14,065 nucleotides of DNA from an uncultured Oscillospiraceae bacterium (GTDB lineage: Bacteria > Bacillota > Clostridia > Oscillospirales > Acutalibacteraceae). The stretch covers positions 18,274 through 32,338 of the forward strand of contig CAJUPK010000006.1 of NCBI GenBank assembly GCA_910588415.1, written 5' to 3'. Within the stretch, counting starts at the first letter, position 1. Every line of letters starts with the position of its first letter. Under the pieces are notes generated by a model. It was not told the origin of the DNA, searched no databases, and saw only the letters and a list, made by a program, of their open reading frames with translations. Below, piece by piece: positions 1-5,714 of the stretch. A program made the position numbers and the translations under genes.

Positions 1-130
1 TCTGGCCCATAAAGAACACGTCCGCCATGTTGTACAGCACATTGACAATCATCACCACAATCACCGGCAGGCCCATGGTCAGCAGCAGCTTCCACACCGG
101 GGCTTCCTTCAGCATGGTTTCGTTTTTCAT
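1..130 (-). CDS. MATE-family efflux transporter, N-terminal fragment
   Basis: Reading the minus strand from the ATG at 130 gives about 43 residues before the window edge: MKNETMLKEAP, then a hydrophobic segment (WKLLLTMGLPVIVVMIV), then NVLYNMADVFFMGQ. The short polar start, first membrane helix and the N-x-x-Y-N-x-x-D-x-F-x-x-G pattern are typical of the first helix of MATE (NorM/DinF-type) multidrug or metabolite/cation antiporters of the inner membrane. A GGAGGGAG ribosome binding site sits about 8 bases upstream. The gene is divergent from a TetR-family regulator and has its own sigma-A promoter between them, so it is the likely target of that regulator. The substrate cannot be told from this fragment. 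Confidence 0.85.
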   Translation of the reverse strand, partial: MKNETMLKEAPVWKLLLTMGLPVIVVMIVNVLYNMADVFFMGQ

Positions 131-192
131 GTAAATGTCTCCCTCCGTTATGCTGCGCCAGGATTTTTTTATCCCGACACTTGTTTTTTCTT

Positions 193-245
193 TGTGACTA
201 TAGTATAATACCAACAGATGTTGATTTCAACCATCAATAGTCACA
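193..245. promoter_or_regulatory. Candidate TetR operator region (dyad symmetry)
   Basis: TGTGACTAT at 193-201 and its exact reverse complement ATAGTCACA at 237-245 flank the MATE promoter. Between them are two overlapping smaller dyads, CAACAGATGTTG (212-223) and GTTGATTTCAAC (220-231). TetR-family proteins bind such palindromes and usually repress a divergent exporter, so this is the probable operator; which dyad is bound is inference. Confidence 0.45.
202..230 (-). promoter_or_regulatory. Sigma-A promoter of the MATE gene
   Basis: On the minus strand TTGAAA (225-230) and TATACT (202-207) are separated by exactly 17 bases, a near-consensus sigma-A promoter pointing into the MATE gene. It lies inside the divergent regulator-exporter spacer and overlaps the dyads listed for 193-245. 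Confidence 0.75.
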
Positions 246-281
246 CATATGTCGGTTTAATATACTTTTAGGAGGAATCCC

Positions 282-869
282 ATGAATAAACCCAACAACA
301 AGCGCTCTCGGGACACAGACGAGGCCATTATCCGGGCTGCCTTTGAAGTCATGGTGGGGGAGGGCAAGCCTGTCAGCAAGATTACCGTGCGGGAGATCTG
401 TGAGCTGGCGGGGATCAACCGCTCTACTTTTTACGCCCACTATTTGGATGTGTACGATTTGTTTGAGAAGGTAGAGCGGCACATGGCGGAGGAATTTGCG
501 GAGAGCTTTCTGGGGCATTTTCACTCCGGGGGAATCCAGGCAGCCCTGGAGAGTGTGTTTGCCTTTGTGGGCAGCTACGCGGATTTTTATAAAATCTATT
601 TTAAAGAGGTCTCTCATGCCGCCAATATCATTAGCTGCATGATGGGGCCCTTTCAGGAGCAGATTGAGAAGCTGATATCCCAGGACCCGGGCCACGGCGT
701 GGAGGACGAGATGCTTTATCACCTGACCTTTTTTACGGCGGGCGTGGCCGCTATGTTGAACCACTGGCTGCATACAGGGTGCAAAGAGACCCCCAGCCAG
801 CTGTTTGACGTTTTGCTGCGGGAATACGGCCCCCACTCGCTGCTGCGCACCTGGCTTTTGGCAGGCTGA
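282..869 (+). CDS. TetR/AcrR-family transcriptional regulator
   Basis: A 195-residue protein, the usual TetR-family size. Residues about 10-60 form the N-terminal DNA-binding domain: a first helix (DEAIIRAAFEVM), then the helix-turn-helix ITVREICELAGINRSTFYAHY with the family-typical R-S-T-F-Y-x-H-Y recognition helix. The rest is a variable, mostly helical ligand-binding/dimerisation domain resembling the C-terminal domains of the YcdC/AcrR-like group. The start is set by AGGAGG at 270-275, six bases before the ATG. It is divergent from a MATE transporter with dyads in between, which suggests it represses that transporter and perhaps itself and is released by the exported compound. That link is inferred from arrangement. 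A longer minus-strand ORF over the same bases is a shadow. Confidence 0.93.
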   Translation: MNKPNNKRSRDTDEAIIRAAFEVMVGEGKPVSKITVREICELAGINRSTFYAHYLDVYDLFEKVERHMAEEFAESFLGHFHSGGIQAALESVFAFVGSYADFYKIYFKEVSHAANIISCMMGPFQEQIEKLISQDPGHGVEDEMLYHLTFFTAGVAAMLNHWLHTGCKETPSQLFDVLLREYGPHSLLRTWLLAG

Positions 870-889
870 AAGCCCGGCGGAAACAGAAA

Positions 890-916
890 CAGAGGAGGGC
901 CCAGGGGCCTCCTCTG
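890..916 (+). terminator. Hairpin downstream of the TetR gene
   Basis: A strong hairpin with arms CAGAGGAGG-GCC and GGCCTCCTCTG (one bulged G, loop around 902-905) starts 21 bases after the stop codon. No T-run follows on the + strand; on the minus strand it is followed by TTTCTGTTTCC, so termination could be weak or act in the other direction. Confidence 0.45.
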
Positions 917-950
917 CGGTTGAGTTGAAGGAAACTATGATAGGTGTGGG

Positions 951-1280
951 GAGCAAACGGAAAAAGTTTTGTCCACTTTTTCAAAAGTGGTGGAGGTTTG
1001 GAGGCAAAGCCTCCAAGGTCTTGCCCGTATACTCCTGAGAAAACAGCGCAGGAAAGGTTCGGAAAACCCTCGCCGGGGGTTTTCCGAGGTCTTGTCCCAG
1101 GCCATAGGCGTACACAGGGACAATGGGTTGGCAAAGCCAACTCATATCCATTTTCTTTGAAAGTGGCTAAAAAGCTTACGCACCGTTAGGCCTGCGGACG
1201 CACAGGGCGCGTCCTCCGGCAAGGCCGTGGAGCGCTGCTCCACACCTCGCAGCCTTTGAAAAGGCTGGCGAAACTTTTCC
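951..1280. repeat. Palindromic mosaic repeat, copy A
   Basis: Non-coding element filling most of the gap between the TetR and MORN genes. Its left end (951-990) carries the hairpin CCACTTTTTCAAAAGTGG; its right end (1248-1280) reads as a diverged inverted copy of the left end, with hairpin CAGCCTTTGAAAAGGCTG followed by AAACTTTTCC. In between are small hairpins GGAGGCAAAGCCTCC (about 1000-1014) and GTGGAGCGCTGCTCCAC (about 1226-1242), and a core block 1020-1226. The core recurs inverted at 3579-3778 with two stretches (about 50 and 90 bases) essentially identical. Inverted ends and several copies suggest a non-autonomous mobile or recombining repeat; short ORFs across it in several frames look spurious. 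Confidence 0.8.
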
Positions 1281-1306
1281 TGTTGCCCTCATTTCCCAAG
1301 AGGGGT

Positions 1307-2974
1307 TCAGCGCTCCTGCTCCCATTCGGGCTGGGAGAGTTTTTGGTACAGCACCCCATTGTAGTAGCTGCCCTCCCGAAACTCCCCGTCAAAGACCACG
1401 CCGCCGTTCTGGTCAAACTCTGTGCCGTGGCCGTGGCGCTTGCCGTCTTTCCAGCCGCCGTAATAGAGCAGCCGCCCCTCCTTGTCAAAGGCAGACCCCA
1501 GGCCCGTGGCCTCTCCGCCGGACCACTGGCCTACAAACACCGTGCCGTCCTGGCCGTTGACCACCACCCCGGCCCCTTCTTTTTTGCCGTTTTCCATGCG
1601 GCCGCTGTAGCGCAGGCCGCCCTTGCTGTCAAACAGGCTGACCAGCCCCTGGGGCTGGCCCTCCTGCCACTGGGCCACGTGCAGGGCGTGGTCCCCGTCC
1701 CGGAAGGACACCCCCAGGCCGTCCCGGCGGTCCTCCTTCCAAAAGCCCGCGTAGCACAGGCCGCCGTCCTTATAGTAGTAAGAGCCAAAGCCGTGGCGCT
1801 TGCCGTTTCGATATTCCCCTTCGTAGGAGGTCATGCCCCCGGGCTGGGGGGTGCGGCCCCGGCCGGTGACGGTCCCCTCCCGGATATCCCCCACATAGCC
1901 CTGGGGGACCAGCCGGGAGGCAGCCGGGCTTTGCGGCGGTTCTTCCGGCGCTATGGCCGCCGCCTCTGCCAGAATGGCCTCCAGGGTTCCGGCGGGCAGG
2001 GGGCTGTCCTCTTCTTCCCAGGAACTTGGCCCATCCTCCGGGCTGCAGCCAGGCTCCCCGGTCTCTGGCGGGGCAGGCTCCTTCTCCGGCTCTGGAACCG
2101 GGCTGGTCTCCAGGTCCGCCAGCTCTTCCCCAGGGTGAAAGACCTCTTCCTGGGGATTGGCCGGGGACTCCTCTGGGAAAGCCGCGGCAGCCGGAGGAGC
2201 GGGCTCTTGCTCCTCCGGAAGCCCGCTCTCTTCCGGCTGGATTCTGGCATACTCCTCCAGAGTGGTAAAGGTGATGGAGCTGTCCTCTCCGTCGTCCACC
2301 AGCTCGCCGTCCTTCACCTCCCAGGCGGGCATCAGCACCAGGGTGCCGCTGGCCTCCTCCCGGACCTTTGCCCGGGCCTGGGCCTCTGGCTGAGAGCAGC
2401 AGCACAGCTCGCCCTCTGTGGTGGCAAGCACCAGCTGGGGCGGCCCAAATTGGGCGTCGGTCAAGCTTTGCCCTGCTGTGCCGGAGGCGTAGGGGGCAGT
2501 GTGCAGGATGGTAGTCCGGCTGTTCCCGGTCTTGGGGTCCACATCCTGGCGCTGCACTGTGTGCAAGTCCTCGCCCGGCAGAAAGATTACCCGGGGGGAG
2601 GCGGGGTTCCAGGGCTCGTAATACTCGCTTCGGGTCCAGCGGTGTTCCCGGTCAAAGAAGGTCCGGCTGGTGATGATGCCCCGCAGGTCCCGGCTGGTCA
2701 CCAGCCAGCCGTCCAGGCAGCCAAAGGCCTCTTCTAAGGCCACAGGACCGCTGGCAGCGCCCTGAACGGTCTTTTTCCAGTAGAACCCCCGGCGGGAGAT
2801 GCGTCCCCGCACATGGCCGCTGAAGCCCTTGATGGCGCAGGCCCGCTCTACCCGGACGGTCCTGCGGCTGCGGGCAAAGAACTCCCGCCGGGCCGCGGCC
2901 AGCTCCCCCCGCAAAGGCGCGAAGCCGTCCCGCTGGGGAAAGCAGACCCAGCAAATTTGGTTCTGACCGTCCAT
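1307..2974 (-). CDS. MORN-repeat protein with uncharacterised N-terminal domain
   Basis: A 555-residue protein with three regions. Residues 1-246 are a globular-looking domain I do not recognise (Trp/Tyr-rich around 108-122, CCC at 191-193). Residues about 247-375 are a Pro/Glu/Ala-rich, acidic linker, probably disordered. Residues 384-540 contain seven MORN repeats at an exact 24-residue spacing (starts at 384, 408, 432, 456, 480, 504, 528), each of the form Y-x-G-x-W/Y-x-x-G-x-x-x-G-x-G. MORN repeats form a rigid beta ladder used for protein or lipid contact. There is no signal peptide or membrane segment, so it is probably cytoplasmic. Start: GGAGGGAG at 2986-2993 lies 11 bases before the ATG, slightly long but usable. 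It is monocistronic; its function is unknown. Overlapping ORFs in four other frames are shadows caused by high GC. Confidence 0.85.
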   Translation of the reverse strand: MDGQNQICWVCFPQRDGFAPLRGELAAARREFFARSRRTVRVERACAIKGFSGHVRGRISRRGFYWKKTVQGAASGPVALEEAFGCLDGWLVTSRDLRGIITSRTFFDREHRWTRSEYYEPWNPASPRVIFLPGEDLHTVQRQDVDPKTGNSRTTILHTAPYASGTAGQSLTDAQFGPPQLVLATTEGELCCCSQPEAQARAKVREEASGTLVLMPAWEVKDGELVDDGEDSSITFTTLEEYARIQPEESGLPEEQEPAPPAAAAFPEESPANPQEEVFHPGEELADLETSPVPEPEKEPAPPETGEPGCSPEDGPSSWEEEDSPLPAGTLEAILAEAAAIAPEEPPQSPAASRLVPQGYVGDIREGTVTGRGRTPQPGGMTSYEGEYRNGKRHGFGSYYYKDGGLCYAGFWKEDRRDGLGVSFRDGDHALHVAQWQEGQPQGLVSLFDSKGGLRYSGRMENGKKEGAGVVVNGQDGTVFVGQWSGGEATGLGSAFDKEGRLLYYGGWKDGKRHGHGTEFDQNGGVVFDGEFREGSYYNGVLYQKLSQPEWEQER

Positions 2975-3014
2975 CTTGACAACAACTCCCTCCAGGAAAC
3001 CCTATCCTTCCTTG

Positions 3015-3078
3015 TATAACTGTATATAAAAATGCAGATATGCTGTATAGCTATATATTATAATGGTATATAAAACCG
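3015..3078 (-). promoter_or_regulatory. AT-rich promoter-like region upstream of the MORN gene
   Basis: This stretch is sharply AT-rich against its GC-rich surroundings. It holds the perfect palindrome TATAGCTATA, a TATAAT-like hexamer readable on the minus strand, and two direct copies of GTATATAAAA about 35 bases apart. It is the only plausible promoter for the MORN gene, but I cannot assign a convincing -35/-10 pair. Confidence 0.4.
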
Positions 3079-3253
3079 GAGCTTTCGCGGGACGAAAACC
3101 CAGCGCCGCGGCTTGCCGCAGGCAATGCCGTCCGCTGTTGGGCACTGGGTGCCCAAGGCGCTACCAAGCTGGGCGGCGCTGGCGCTGCGGCCGAATGGAG
3201 ACAGCGATTGCATAGGGCCTTCTGGTTTCCCGCTCTCTGTACGCGCCGCCTAA
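3077..3253. other. Non-coding stretch, no gene seen
   Basis: GC-rich DNA with small hairpins (for example GGGCACTGGGTGCCC) and no ORF with a ribosome binding site. It looks like further repeat-derived sequence abutting partial copy C; no second copy of this part is present in the window. Confidence 0.5.
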
Positions 3254-3328
3254 GGGCAAGACCGTGGGACGCTGTCCCACCCCCTGCAAGGGGAACAGGT
3301 TCCCCTTGACCCCTTTCTTGGCTGCCGC
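3254..3328. repeat. Partial mosaic repeat, copy C
   Basis: About 75 bases closely matching 3772-3847 as a direct repeat. It consists of two consecutive hairpins, GTGGGACGCTGTCCCAC and CAAGGGGAA...TTCCCCTTG, followed by GACCCC and a GGCTGCCGC end. The second hairpin loop differs between the copies (CAGG here, CTAG there) while the stems are intact. Confidence 0.75.
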
Positions 3329-3471
3329 CCAGCTGCCATCATGCCGCGACGGAGAAAAACTTGGGATGTAGGCTTTGCCTACATTATAACACAGACCTGC
3401 CTGCCCGCACAAGGAAAAATGAAAACTTCAGAATTTTTTCTTGGAAAATCTTCCTATTTTGGGGCATCCTG

Positions 3472-3480
3472 TGTTATACT
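3472..3480 (+). promoter_or_regulatory. Possible extended -10 promoter
   Basis: TGTTATACT (3472-3480) fits an extended -10 (TGnTATAAT-like) but has only a weak -35 (TTCCTA, 18 bases upstream). It would start a transcript running through mosaic repeat copy B toward the leader ORF and the MscS gene, giving a leader of roughly 400 bases. Confidence 0.35.
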
Positions 3481-3516
3481 GTACAGGGCGGTACAGCGGG
3501 AACAGACGCTTCCTGA

Positions 3517-3847
3517 GAGCAAAGGAAAAAGTTTTGTCCACTTTTTCAAAAGTGGCAGAGCGCGAGACGGGGTCTCGCGGCCTTGCCGGAGGACGCGCCC
3601 TGTGCGTCCGCAGGCCTAACGGTGCGTAAGCGTTTATATCCATTTTCAAAGAAAATGGATATAAGTTGGCTTTGCAAACTCAGTAACGGCCTATGGCCTG
3701 GGACAAGACCTCGGAAAACCCCCGGCGAGGGTTTTCCGAACCTTTCCTGCGCTGTTTTCTCAGGAGTATACGGGCAAGGCCGTGGGACGCTGTCCCACAC
3801 CCTGCAAGGGGAACTAGTTCCCCTTGACCCCGTTCTTTGGCTGCCGC
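3517..3847. repeat. Palindromic mosaic repeat, copy B (core inverted relative to copy A)
   Basis: The left end 3517-3555 matches 951-990 in the same orientation with one base deleted. The core 3579-3778 is the reverse complement of 1020-1226: the ends are essentially identical, and the middle is alignable but diverged, including a perfect-looking ATATCCATTTTC/GAAAATGGATAT hairpin around 3637-3662. The right end 3772-3847 is the two-hairpin module also seen in copy C. Copies A and B therefore share a left module and an inverted core but have different right ends. No protein-coding capacity is credible. Confidence 0.8.
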
Positions 3848-3883
3848 TCAGCCCATCTTTTTAAATAAAAAGGAGACTTTACC

Positions 3884-3973
3884 ATGAAGATGACAAAAAA
3901 TCCATATATAAGCGGAAGGCTCTGCTGGGCCCGCCAGCAGGCCCCCTGCCAGCCCCTGAAAGGCTGGGTGTAG
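3884..3973 (+). CDS. 29-residue leader ORF upstream of the MscS gene
   Basis: ATG at 3884 is preceded by AAGGAG at 3870-3875 with an 8-base spacing, the best ribosome binding site in this region. The ORF starts MKMTKNPYISGR, ends PLKGWV, and stops with TAG at 3971-3973, four bases before the MscS ATG at 3978, in a different frame. The MscS ATG itself has only a weak GGGTG upstream. Two hairpins lie inside the ORF: CTGCTGGGCCCGCCAGCAG (3922-3940) and one with arms CCAGCC/GGCTGG (3949-3967) that covers part of that weak site. Translating ribosomes would open it, so translational coupling is likely. I do not recognise the peptide; it may act only through its translation. Confidence 0.5.
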   Translation: MKMTKNPYISGRLCWARQQAPCQPLKGWV

Positions 3974-3977
3974 GCAT

Positions 3978-4790
3978 ATGGACAGCAAAGAGCTTGGGAG
4001 CAGAGTGACCGGCTGGCTGCTGGGCCTGGGGGGCAACCTGCTGCTGGCGGCCCTGATCTTTTTTGTGGGCTGGCAGCTGGCCAAACTGGCCGCCCACCTG
4101 ACCCGCAAGGCGGTAAAAAGAGGCTATGCGGACCCCCTGGTGGCTGGATTTGTGGGCTCCCTGGTCCGGGCCATGGTCATCACGGTAACCGCTGTCAGCG
4201 CGGTGGCCCAGCTGCAAATCAACATCACCTCTCTGGTGGCGGCCCTGGGCGCGGCAGGCCTGACCGCCAGCTTTGCCCTGCAGGGCAGCCTGTCCAATTT
4301 TGTCAGCGGGGTGCAGATTATCTTCACCAAGCCCTTTAAGCAGGGGGACTACCTGGCCTTTGGAACCTATGAGGGCACGGTGAAGCGCATTGAGATTCTC
4401 TACACGGTGCTGGCCACTTTTGACAACAAGCAGGTCATTGTGCCCAATTCCAAGATTACCGGGGATGTGGTGGTGAACTACTCCACCAACGGCACCCGGC
4501 GGCTGGACTTGAGCTACGGCGTGTCCTACCGGGCCGACCTGCAAAAGGCCAAGACCCTGCTGGCCGGGCTGGCCCAAAAGGACCCCCGGGTGCTGGAGGA
4601 CCCCCCGCCCCTGGTGGCAGTGGGGGAGCTGAAGGACAGCTCTGTCACCCTGGTGATGAAGCTCTGGTGCCGCCAGGAGCAGTATTGGGAGCTGTACTTT
4701 GCCATGCAGGAGGCGGTGAAGCTGGCTTTTGACAAGGAGGGCATTGAAATTCCCTACCCCCAGCTGGATGTACACAGGAGAGACCAATAA
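3978..4790 (+). CDS. MscS-family small-conductance mechanosensitive channel
   Basis: A 270-residue membrane protein of ordinary MscS length. Three membrane helices are visible at about 19-40, 53-77 and 84-113. The third is the Gly/Ala-patterned pore helix (AALGAAGLTASFALQGSLSNFVSG), followed by the signature IIFTKPFKQGDYL and the beta domain with G-x-V-x-x-I and VPNSKI (155-160). The C-terminal part is the cytoplasmic vestibule. The channel opens under membrane tension to release solutes on hypo-osmotic shock and works as a homoheptamer. The ATG start lacks a good ribosome binding site and follows a leader ORF by four bases; a GTG at codon 10 (4005) preceded by GGGAG is an alternative start. 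It is followed by a hairpin and looks monocistronic apart from the leader ORF. Confidence 0.93.
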   Translation: MDSKELGSRVTGWLLGLGGNLLLAALIFFVGWQLAKLAAHLTRKAVKRGYADPLVAGFVGSLVRAMVITVTAVSAVAQLQINITSLVAALGAAGLTASFALQGSLSNFVSGVQIIFTKPFKQGDYLAFGTYEGTVKRIEILYTVLATFDNKQVIVPNSKITGDVVVNYSTNGTRRLDLSYGVSYRADLQKAKTLLAGLAQKDPRVLEDPPPLVAVGELKDSSVTLVMKLWCRQEQYWELYFAMQEAVKLAFDKEGIEIPYPQLDVHRRDQ

Positions 4791-4795
4791 GACCA

Positions 4796-4838
4796 AAGCA
4801 AATAGGGCCTGCCCAAAAAGGCGGCCCTGGATTGCTTT
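4796..4838 (+). terminator. Probable terminator after the MscS gene
   Basis: Arms AGGGCC-T-GCC and GGC-GGCCCT (4804-4828) enclose CAAAAA, extended by GCAAAT/ATTGC outside. A short TTT follows. The stem is good and the T-run poor. Confidence 0.5.
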
Positions 4839-4850
4839 ACGATGTGATTT

Positions 4851-5153
4851 GGTACTCCTGCGCAGCAGGAGGCGGCCGCTTCGCGGTCGAGGGAAACTCT
4901 GCTAAATCGTTGGGCGCAAAGCGCCAAGAGACCCGATTAGAGCCTGTAGCCCAGAGTTTTCCGGTACTCCTGCGCAGCAGGAGGCGACCCCTTCGGGGTC
5001 GAGGGAAACTCTGCTAAATCGTTGGGCGCACAGCGCCAAGAAACCCGATTAGAGCCTGTAGCCCAGAGTTTTCCGGTACTCCTGCGTAGCAGGAGGCGAC
5101 CCCTTCGGGGTCGAGGGAAACTCTGCTAAATCGTTGGGCGCACAGCGCCAACG
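4851..5153 (+). repeat. 112-bp tandem repeat, 2.7 structured units
   Basis: Units start at 4851, 4963 and 5075 (GGTACTCCTGCG...), exactly 112 bases apart; the third stops at about 5153. Each full unit holds three hairpins: CTCCTGC-GCA-GCAGGAG; CGACCCC-TTC-GGGGTCG; and a long branched stem GGAAACTCTG...CAGAGTTTTCC enclosing CTAAATCG.../...CGATTAG and TTGGGCGC-ACA-GCGCCAA. Differences between units lie in loops or preserve pairing. In the second hairpin, unit 1 has G-C where units 2 and 3 have C-G, and G-T where they have A-T. The G-T pair is a wobble only in + strand RNA. The array lies between the convergent MscS and rpmB genes; its last stem runs into the rpmB stop codon. No protein is encoded. 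Confidence 0.9.
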
Positions 5154-5158
5154 ATTTA
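5125..5158 (-). terminator. rpmB: Hairpin overlapping the rpmB stop codon
   Basis: On the minus strand TAAATCGTTGGCGC (including the TAA stop), a TGT loop, and GCGCCCAACGATTTA form a long stem with one bulged base. It is made by the truncated third repeat unit meeting the end of rpmB. There is no real T-run after it, so its use as a terminator is uncertain. Confidence 0.4.
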
Positions 5159-5344
5159 GACGGCGCGGGTCACTTTGCCGGAACGCAGGCAGCGGGTGCA
5201 GGCATACACACGCTTGGGAGTGCCGTCTACAATCGCCTTGACACGCCGGATATTGGGCTTCCAAGTCCGGTTGGAGTGACGCATAGAGTGGGACACCTTG
5301 CAGCCAAAGGTCACGGCTTTGCCGCAGAATTCACATTTTGCCAT
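5156..5344 (-). CDS. rpmB: 50S ribosomal protein L28
   Basis: A 62-residue protein, the standard L28 length, starting MAKCEFCGKAVTFGCKVSHS and containing the family pattern SNRTWKPNIRRVKA. CxxC pairs at residues 4/7 and 49/52 mark the zinc-binding form of L28. It is a structural component of the large ribosomal subunit. The ATG at 5344 is preceded by AAGGGATGGTGA. A much longer ORF in the same frame reaching 5755 is an artefact, because it would run through this gene's promoter and the divergent one. It is transcribed alone, divergently from the M50-scpAB block, from a promoter at 5531-5559, with a leader of about 180 bases. Confidence 0.97.
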   Translation of the reverse strand: MAKCEFCGKAVTFGCKVSHSMRHSNRTWKPNIRRVKAIVDGTPKRVYACTRCLRSGKVTRAV

Positions 5345-5391
5345 ATTTATCACCATCCCTTTTAAAGAGTTTTGTGACGTTGCAGGAGATC

Positions 5392-5417
5392 CTGCTTTCC
5401 ATCCTGGCGGAAAGCAG
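5392..5417 (-). promoter_or_regulatory. Stem-loop in the rpmB leader
   Basis: CTGCTTTCC and GGAAAGCAG form a perfect 9-bp stem with an 8-base loop about 50 bases upstream of the rpmB start. Other G/C-rich foldbacks occupy 5440-5515. A structured leader would be compatible with ribosomal-protein autoregulation, but I do not recognise a known L28 leader motif. Confidence 0.4.
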
Positions 5418-5530
5418 CTTTCAAGCGGAGAAACCCAGGGCTGTCTTAGGACGCCCAGGGGTATCCCGGGCCCAGCGCCGCCTGGCTTTTTTGCGCAGGC
5501 CAAGCCTGTCCGCTTACTAATACAAGAGGA

Positions 5531-5559
5531 ATTATAGCAGATGGCGGGAGAAATTGCAA
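5531..5559 (-). promoter_or_regulatory. Sigma-A promoter of rpmB
   Basis: On the minus strand TTGCAA (5554-5559), 17 bases, then TATAAT (5531-5536). This near-consensus promoter reads toward rpmB. Confidence 0.85.
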
Positions 5560-5576
5560 GTTTTTTTTGAAAGGAA

Positions 5577-5605
5577 TTGTCTTTTTCCCAAAAATAGGTT
5601 ATAAT
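5577..5605 (+). promoter_or_regulatory. Sigma-A promoter of the M50-scpAB-rluB block
   Basis: TTGTCT (5577-5582), 17 bases, then TATAAT (5600-5605) on the + strand, about 105 bases before the M50 protease start. It lies back-to-back with the rpmB promoter. Confidence 0.85.
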
Positions 5606-5714
5606 CCAGGGGTAGCCCTGGGCGCGGGCTCCCTCTGAAGGCCCTGCCCGGTGTTTTGGCAAAAGGGAGTTGTTATAGTTAACACAGTTTTGAACCAGAA
5701 AGGACAGTGCTCTC

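Noticed and set aside
1256..2737. 493-codon open frame on the + strand opposite the MORN gene
   Set aside because: Composition is low-complexity Ala/Gly/Leu/Pro typical of a GC-rich shadow; the opposite strand shows regular MORN repeats and a ribosome binding site.
3341..3800. Several 70-90 codon ORFs in copy B and its surroundings
   Set aside because: They lie over palindromic repeats in many frames, lack ribosome binding sites and have no domain-like pattern.
4851..5153. CRISPR array
   Set aside because: Units are contiguous 112-bp tandem copies without unique spacers and no cas genes are nearby.
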